A stretch of DNA of 9,204 nt from an uncultured Eubacteriales bacterium. GTDB taxonomy: Bacteria; Bacillota; Clostridia; UBA1381; UBA9506. A program made the translations under genes and the position numbers. Numbering within the stretch: position 1 is the stretch's first letter; each line of letters begins with the position of its first letter. The notes below the pieces were generated by a model that ran no database searches, was not told where the DNA came from, and saw only the letters and a program-made list of their open reading frames with translations. The DNA lies in NCBI GenBank assembly GCA_902478395.1, contig CABSKZ010000096.1, positions 1-9,204 of the forward strand, given 5' to 3'. Positions 6,576 to 9,204 of this stretch are shown in pieces.

Positions 6576-7469
6576 TCAGCACATTGCTGCTGCCTGAATA
6601 CCTGCGATTGCACCATCGGCAACTGCTGTAGCCACCTGTCTCACTTTTTTCACACGGATATCTCCTGCCGCAAATACTCCCGGGATTTCCGTCTGCATGG
6701 AGTCATCAACCGGAATATAGCCGCCATCTAACTTCAATTCTGTGTACATCTGCGTATTCGGAACAATCCCCGCATATACAAATACTCCACACTCTGCATC
6801 TTTTACAATCTGCTTCTTTCCTGTTTTGTTGTCTGTAAATTCAAGTTCTTCCACCGCTTCGCTGCCATATACTGCAGTAAGGCTTGAATGTGGCATGATT
6901 TCGATATTATCATGGGTAACAACTTTATCTTTGAATTCCTGTATACATGCAAGTTCATCTTCCACACATACAATAATTACCTTTCCTGCTAGTTCAGCCA
7001 GATAAAGAGCTTCCTTTACTGCTCCATCTGCTCCGCCGATTACATAAACATTCTTTCCCTTATAATTCAAACCATCTTTTGGTGCATTTAATCTGACACC
7101 TTTCAGACTTTCCCCGGGAATGCCTAACATACGACCAGAACCACCATTCGCCAAAATTAAGGTTTTAGACTCATAACTTTCTTTATCCGTAACGACTTTC
7201 TTTATATCGCCTTTAAGCTTTGTCTCTGTCACATTTTCATAACGAAGCTCTACACCGGCACCGAGTGCCTGTTCTTTCATTCGTTCAGCAAATGTGATAC
7301 CAGATTCTTCCCGCACGATTGCTGTATAGTGTGTAACTGTAGAAACCGTTCCAATCAAACCACCCACCTGTTTCTTTTCCAACACCAAAACTTTTTTCCC
7401 TCTGCTTTTCCCATAAACAGCTGCGCTAATACCAGCTGGTCCTGCGCCAATAATAATCATGTCGTACAT
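6576..7469 (-). CDS. Thioredoxin-reductase-like FAD/NAD(P) oxidoreductase lacking the CxxC motif
   Basis: 297 residues, close to the length of low-molecular-weight thioredoxin reductases. FAD-binding GAGPAG (8-13) with acidic E31 ending the second strand, a nicotinamide-nucleotide fold GGADGA (145-150), and the C-terminal FAD motif GVFAAGDIR (264-272) followed by RQVATAVADGAIAG are all intact. The active-site CAxCDG of thioredoxin reductase is replaced by NAPKDG (128-133), so it cannot reduce thioredoxin by the usual dithiol route. The NADPH-recognising HRRxxxR stretch is replaced by acidic VEDE (169-172), which suggests NADH, another donor such as ferredoxin, or loss of nucleotide binding. 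AGGAGG sits 8 nt before the ATG. It is expressed alone behind a long leader. It may be a ferredoxin- or NADH-linked flavin reductase; the substrate is not evident. Confidence 0.88.
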   Translation of the reverse strand: MYDMIIIGAGPAGISAAVYGKSRGKKVLVLEKKQVGGLIGTVSTVTHYTAIVREESGITFAERMKEQALGAGVELRYENVTETKLKGDIKKVVTDKESYESKTLILANGGSGRMLGIPGESLKGVRLNAPKDGLNYKGKNVYVIGGADGAVKEALYLAELAGKVIIVCVEDELACIQEFKDKVVTHDNIEIMPHSSLTAVYGSEAVEELEFTDNKTGKKQIVKDAECGVFVYAGIVPNTQMYTELKLDGGYIPVDDSMQTEIPGVFAAGDIRVKKVRQVATAVADGAIAGIQAAAMC

Positions 7470-7701
7470 TTCAATATCCTCCTAATATTAAATTGCTAAA
7501 ACCAGTGATTTTTTTGGTTCCATTGCTTTTCTATATAAATTCTATCCGTTTTAAACGGTTTTGCCCGGCTTATTAAAATATATCTAAAACCCATTGTTTT
7601 CTGCTAATTCAGAAACTATTCCGAAGATTCTTAGTTTTCTATCCCTTGCATAGCAGACAGCTACCCACGTCTAGGGAGAAAAACATTTAACAATTACCTA
7701 A
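7470..7701 (-). other. Long untranslated leader of the flavoprotein gene, possibly structured
   Basis: About 230 nt lie between the predicted transcription start and the ATG. Possible hairpins: CCCT/AGGG enclosing TAGC/GCTA in 7640-7680; TTTCTG/CAGAAA (7598-7603 with 7610-7615, 6-nt loop); a near-perfect palindrome CCGTT/AACGG (7546-7558); and AACCA/TGGTT (7500-7504 with 7515-7519) just ahead of the ribosome site. I could not match it to a riboswitch class I know, including FMN, preQ1, SAM, cobalamin or T-box. A cis-regulatory RNA is possible but unproven. Confidence 0.35.
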
Positions 7702-7707
7702 AATGGA

Positions 7708-7716
7708 ATTATACCA
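7708..7716 (-). promoter_or_regulatory. Extended -10 promoter of the flavoprotein gene
   Basis: Minus-strand TGGTATAAT is a perfect extended -10 (TG-N-TATAAT). The region 17 nt upstream (CATAAC) is a poor -35, which extended -10 promoters tolerate and which often goes with activator control. The predicted start is near 7701. Confidence 0.6.
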
Positions 7717-7738
7717 TAATTTTTAACTTAGTTATGGT
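7713..7738. promoter_or_regulatory. Dyad ACCATAA-N12-TTATGGT over the flavoprotein promoter
   Basis: Perfect 7-bp arms (7713-7719 and 7732-7738) cover the TG motif, the spacer and the -35 position. This is the classical place for a repressor, or a MerR-type regulator, to act. It lies outside the transcript, so it is a DNA signal rather than an RNA hairpin. Regulator unknown. Confidence 0.45.
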
Positions 7739-7764
7739 TATGTTTTGCCCTTTTTCATATCTTA

Positions 7765-7781
7765 TTCGTAATATTTCGTAA
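7765..7781. repeat. Direct repeat TTCGTAA at a 10-bp period
   Basis: TTCGTAA at 7765-7771 and again at 7775-7781, one helical turn apart, about 64-80 bp upstream of the predicted flavoprotein transcription start. The spacing and position suit a dimeric response regulator that binds tandem half-sites on one face of the helix. Function inferred. Confidence 0.35.
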
Positions 7782-8025
7782 CACTATAAATCTGTAAACC
7801 ACTTCTTTTGCCACAGGACAGGAACAATATGAATATTTGACTATTAATTTCTGTTCTAACATTTATTGTTTTCCGTTCCACATTTATATGGATTTTATAT
7901 CTAAATTTTTGTGGGAAAGCTGTACAACCGTCTCAACATGCTCATCATTGTCCAAACTCATATTTTTACCAACATCTTAAAAATCTCTTTTTTATCTCAT
8001 CATTTATATAGATATACTTTTTAAT

Positions 8026-9045
8026 TCAATTCTTACCTTTTTTCTTTATTGTGCTGTGAATATTTTTAATGCTTTCCAAATATTCTTCTTCGACCGGCGA
8101 TAAGTTCCGTTCCTGATATTTCCTATATTCTTCTGTTGCTTTTTCAATTGCCTGTGCATGATTAATCGTTCCGGCTCCTTGCAACACTTTTTCACCTGTA
8201 GTTTTTAAAACATTATCAAGGTGCTCCACATAATCTGCCATATACATAGGATTGTGGCGCATAGCTTGAATCTCCGCAAAATCAAAATATCCCGATACAA
8301 TATTGTTTAGGATCTTTAACTCTTCATCATTGAGATAATTTTTTGCAATACTGATATCTTTCAATACAGGAAAATTACCAGAAAAACTTTTTAATCCCAT
8401 AAAAGGCTGACTGGCGTCCACACGCTGGTATATAACTTCTGCTGCTGTATGTCCATGTGCTGCATAGTGTAATTTATTTTGTACCATTTTGAAAAATGCA
8501 ATGGATTCGCTACTCTTGGGATCATAATCAACACTTGTTGCATAAAGATCAAGTACCTGTCGGTACATAACTTTTTCAGATGAGCGGATATCCCGAATAC
8601 GGTCTAATAACTCTTTCCAGTAATTACCGCCACCCAGATTTTTCAGCCGTTCATCATCCATCGTAAAGCCTTTTATCATGTACTCTTTCAAGCGTTCAGT
8701 AGCCCACCGACGGAAATTGGTAGCAATTTTAGACTTTACTCTATACCCAAGCGAAATAATCATGTCAAGATTATAGTGTGTTGTATTATAGTTTTTTCCA
8801 TCAGCCGCAGTTGTTCGGAATTTCCGAACAACTGCATTTTCTTCTAGCTCGCCTTCTTCAAAAATGTGCTTAATATGCTCACTGATATTAGATTTACTGG
8901 TTTGGTAAAGCTCGCATAATTGCGCCTGTGTAAGCCAAACACTCTCATCTTCAAACTTAACATCAATTTTTGTATGCCCATCCTCCGTTTCATATATGAG
9001 AATTTCACTACCGACAATATTGGGATTGTCTCTTCTATCCTCCAT
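8026..9045 (-). CDS. rhuM: RhuM-family protein
   Basis: 339 residues, the usual full length of the RhuM (virulence RhuM) family. The N-terminal conserved block SVWLTQAQLCELYQTSKSN (35-53) and following SEHIKHIFEEGEL look like a helix-turn-helix. It continues into VVRKFRTTAADGKNYNTTHYN and LDMIISLGYRVKS (93-105), the family core. The second conserved block HGHTAAEVIYQRVDAS (197-212) followed by PFMGLKSF is intact, and the C-terminus is charged and probably helical. No signal peptide or membrane segment is visible, so it should be cytosolic and may bind DNA. RhuM was named from a Salmonella pathogenicity island; its biochemical role is unknown to me, and relatives often sit in restriction-modification or other mobile loci. 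AAAGGAG stands 8 nt before the ATG and directly follows the upstream stop codon, so the two genes form an operon. Confidence 0.92.
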   Translation of the reverse strand: MEDRRDNPNIVGSEILIYETEDGHTKIDVKFEDESVWLTQAQLCELYQTSKSNISEHIKHIFEEGELEENAVVRKFRTTAADGKNYNTTHYNLDMIISLGYRVKSKIATNFRRWATERLKEYMIKGFTMDDERLKNLGGGNYWKELLDRIRDIRSSEKVMYRQVLDLYATSVDYDPKSSESIAFFKMVQNKLHYAAHGHTAAEVIYQRVDASQPFMGLKSFSGNFPVLKDISIAKNYLNDEELKILNNIVSGYFDFAEIQAMRHNPMYMADYVEHLDNVLKTTGEKVLQGAGTINHAQAIEKATEEYRKYQERNLSPVEEEYLESIKNIHSTIKKKGKN

Positions 9046-9059
9046 CTTCAGTTCTCCTT

Positions 9060-9204
9060 TTACCGTTCCATTAATTTTCTACTGACCTCTCTTACTGACC
9101 CCAGTTGTCTTTCAAACATGATATCCCATAAGTCCAAGCATTTATCAGCAATCTGTTTATCTGCCATTTTACCAGAGTTAACAGTCTCATCATATAAAGA
9201 TATA
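9060..9204 (-). CDS. C-terminal end of an unidentified gene, cut by the window edge
   Basis: An open frame enters from the right edge and ends with TAA at 9060-9062. It gives 47 residues with a charged, helical look: ISLYDETVNSGKMADKQ (1-17), then CLDLWDIMFERQLGSVREV (22-40). The stop adjoins the ribosome binding site of the RhuM gene and the gap is only 14 nt, so the two are likely co-transcribed and perhaps translationally coupled. I do not recognise the protein. Given RhuM's habits it could belong to a restriction-modification or other defence locus, but nothing in these residues shows that. Confidence 0.65.
   Translation of the reverse strand, partial: ISLYDETVNSGKMADKQIADKCLDLWDIMFERQLGSVREVSRKLMER

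Larger units (their letters stand above)
7470..8025. other. 556-nt AT-rich intergenic region without a supported gene
   Basis: Visibly the most AT-rich stretch of the window. Only very short reading frames occur (the longest I checked is 35 codons) and none has a clear ribosome binding site. No tRNA-like, IS-end or CRISPR-like pattern was seen. It holds the flavoprotein promoter, its dyad and direct repeat, and the leader, each listed separately. The part 7790-8025 between those signals and the RhuM stop shows nothing I can name and no obvious terminator. Confidence 0.6.

Noticed and set aside
7621..7680. Known riboswitch or ribozyme in the flavoprotein leader
   Set aside because: I looked for preQ1, FMN, SAM, cobalamin, guanidine, T-box and hammerhead/twister signatures and found none, so no class is assigned.
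7755..7862. 35-codon minus-strand frame with a C-x-C motif in the intergenic region
   Set aside because: No ribosome binding site and no recognisable family; frames of this length are expected by chance.
7884..7961. 25-residue minus-strand frame downstream of RhuM
   Set aside because: No ribosome binding site, and too short to support as a gene or as a remnant of a known one.
1..9204. CRISPR array, tRNA, rRNA or insertion sequence
   Set aside because: No regularly spaced repeats, tRNA-like arms, rRNA segments, transposase frames or terminal inverted repeats were seen.

Overview
The window reads like a chromosomal piece of an anaerobic Clostridia-type Firmicute, possibly a gut Oscillospiraceae or Lachnospiraceae relative. 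This is inferred from strong AGGAGG-type ribosome binding sites in front of almost every gene, from the gene families, and from promoter style; no marker gene fixes the taxon. Every gene I can support lies on the minus strand, so transcription runs from high to low coordinates. Six genes are complete and one is cut by the right edge.

Right to left along transcription: (1) 9204-8026 holds the last 47 codons of an unidentified gene followed, after 14 nt, by a RhuM-family gene. (2) 8025-7470 is a 556-nt AT-rich gap with no supported gene. It carries an extended -10 promoter, a dyad over that promoter, an upstream direct repeat, and a roughly 230-nt leader with several possible hairpins. (3) 7469-6576 encodes a thioredoxin-reductase-like flavoprotein that lacks the CxxC redox motif. 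(4) 6373-5630 encodes a PHP-domain metallo-phosphoesterase. (5) 5528-4278 encodes a PstS-like binding domain anchored by four membrane helices, with no transporter genes beside it. (6) 4126-102 is a probable two-gene operon: a GH4-family NAD-dependent glycosidase with an atypical active-site motif, then an 843-residue fusion of a sugar-phosphate-isomerase-like TIM barrel with an acyl-CoA-synthetase-like AMP-forming ligase. A good sigma-70 promoter (TTGACT-N17-TATATT) precedes this operon and a clear intrinsic terminator ends it.

The left part (up to about 5.5 kb) is visibly more GC-rich than the right part (from about 5.5 kb on), and the RhuM end has an accessory-DNA flavour. The likeliest candidate for new biology is the GH4 plus TIM-barrel/acyl-CoA-synthetase operon. 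One enzyme family works through 3-oxo-sugar chemistry, the barrel family includes isomerases, dehydratases and C-glycoside-cleaving enzymes, and the ligase would activate a carboxylic acid. A route from a plant glycoside or acyl sugar to an acyl-CoA is a reasonable hypothesis, but the substrate cannot be read from the sequence.
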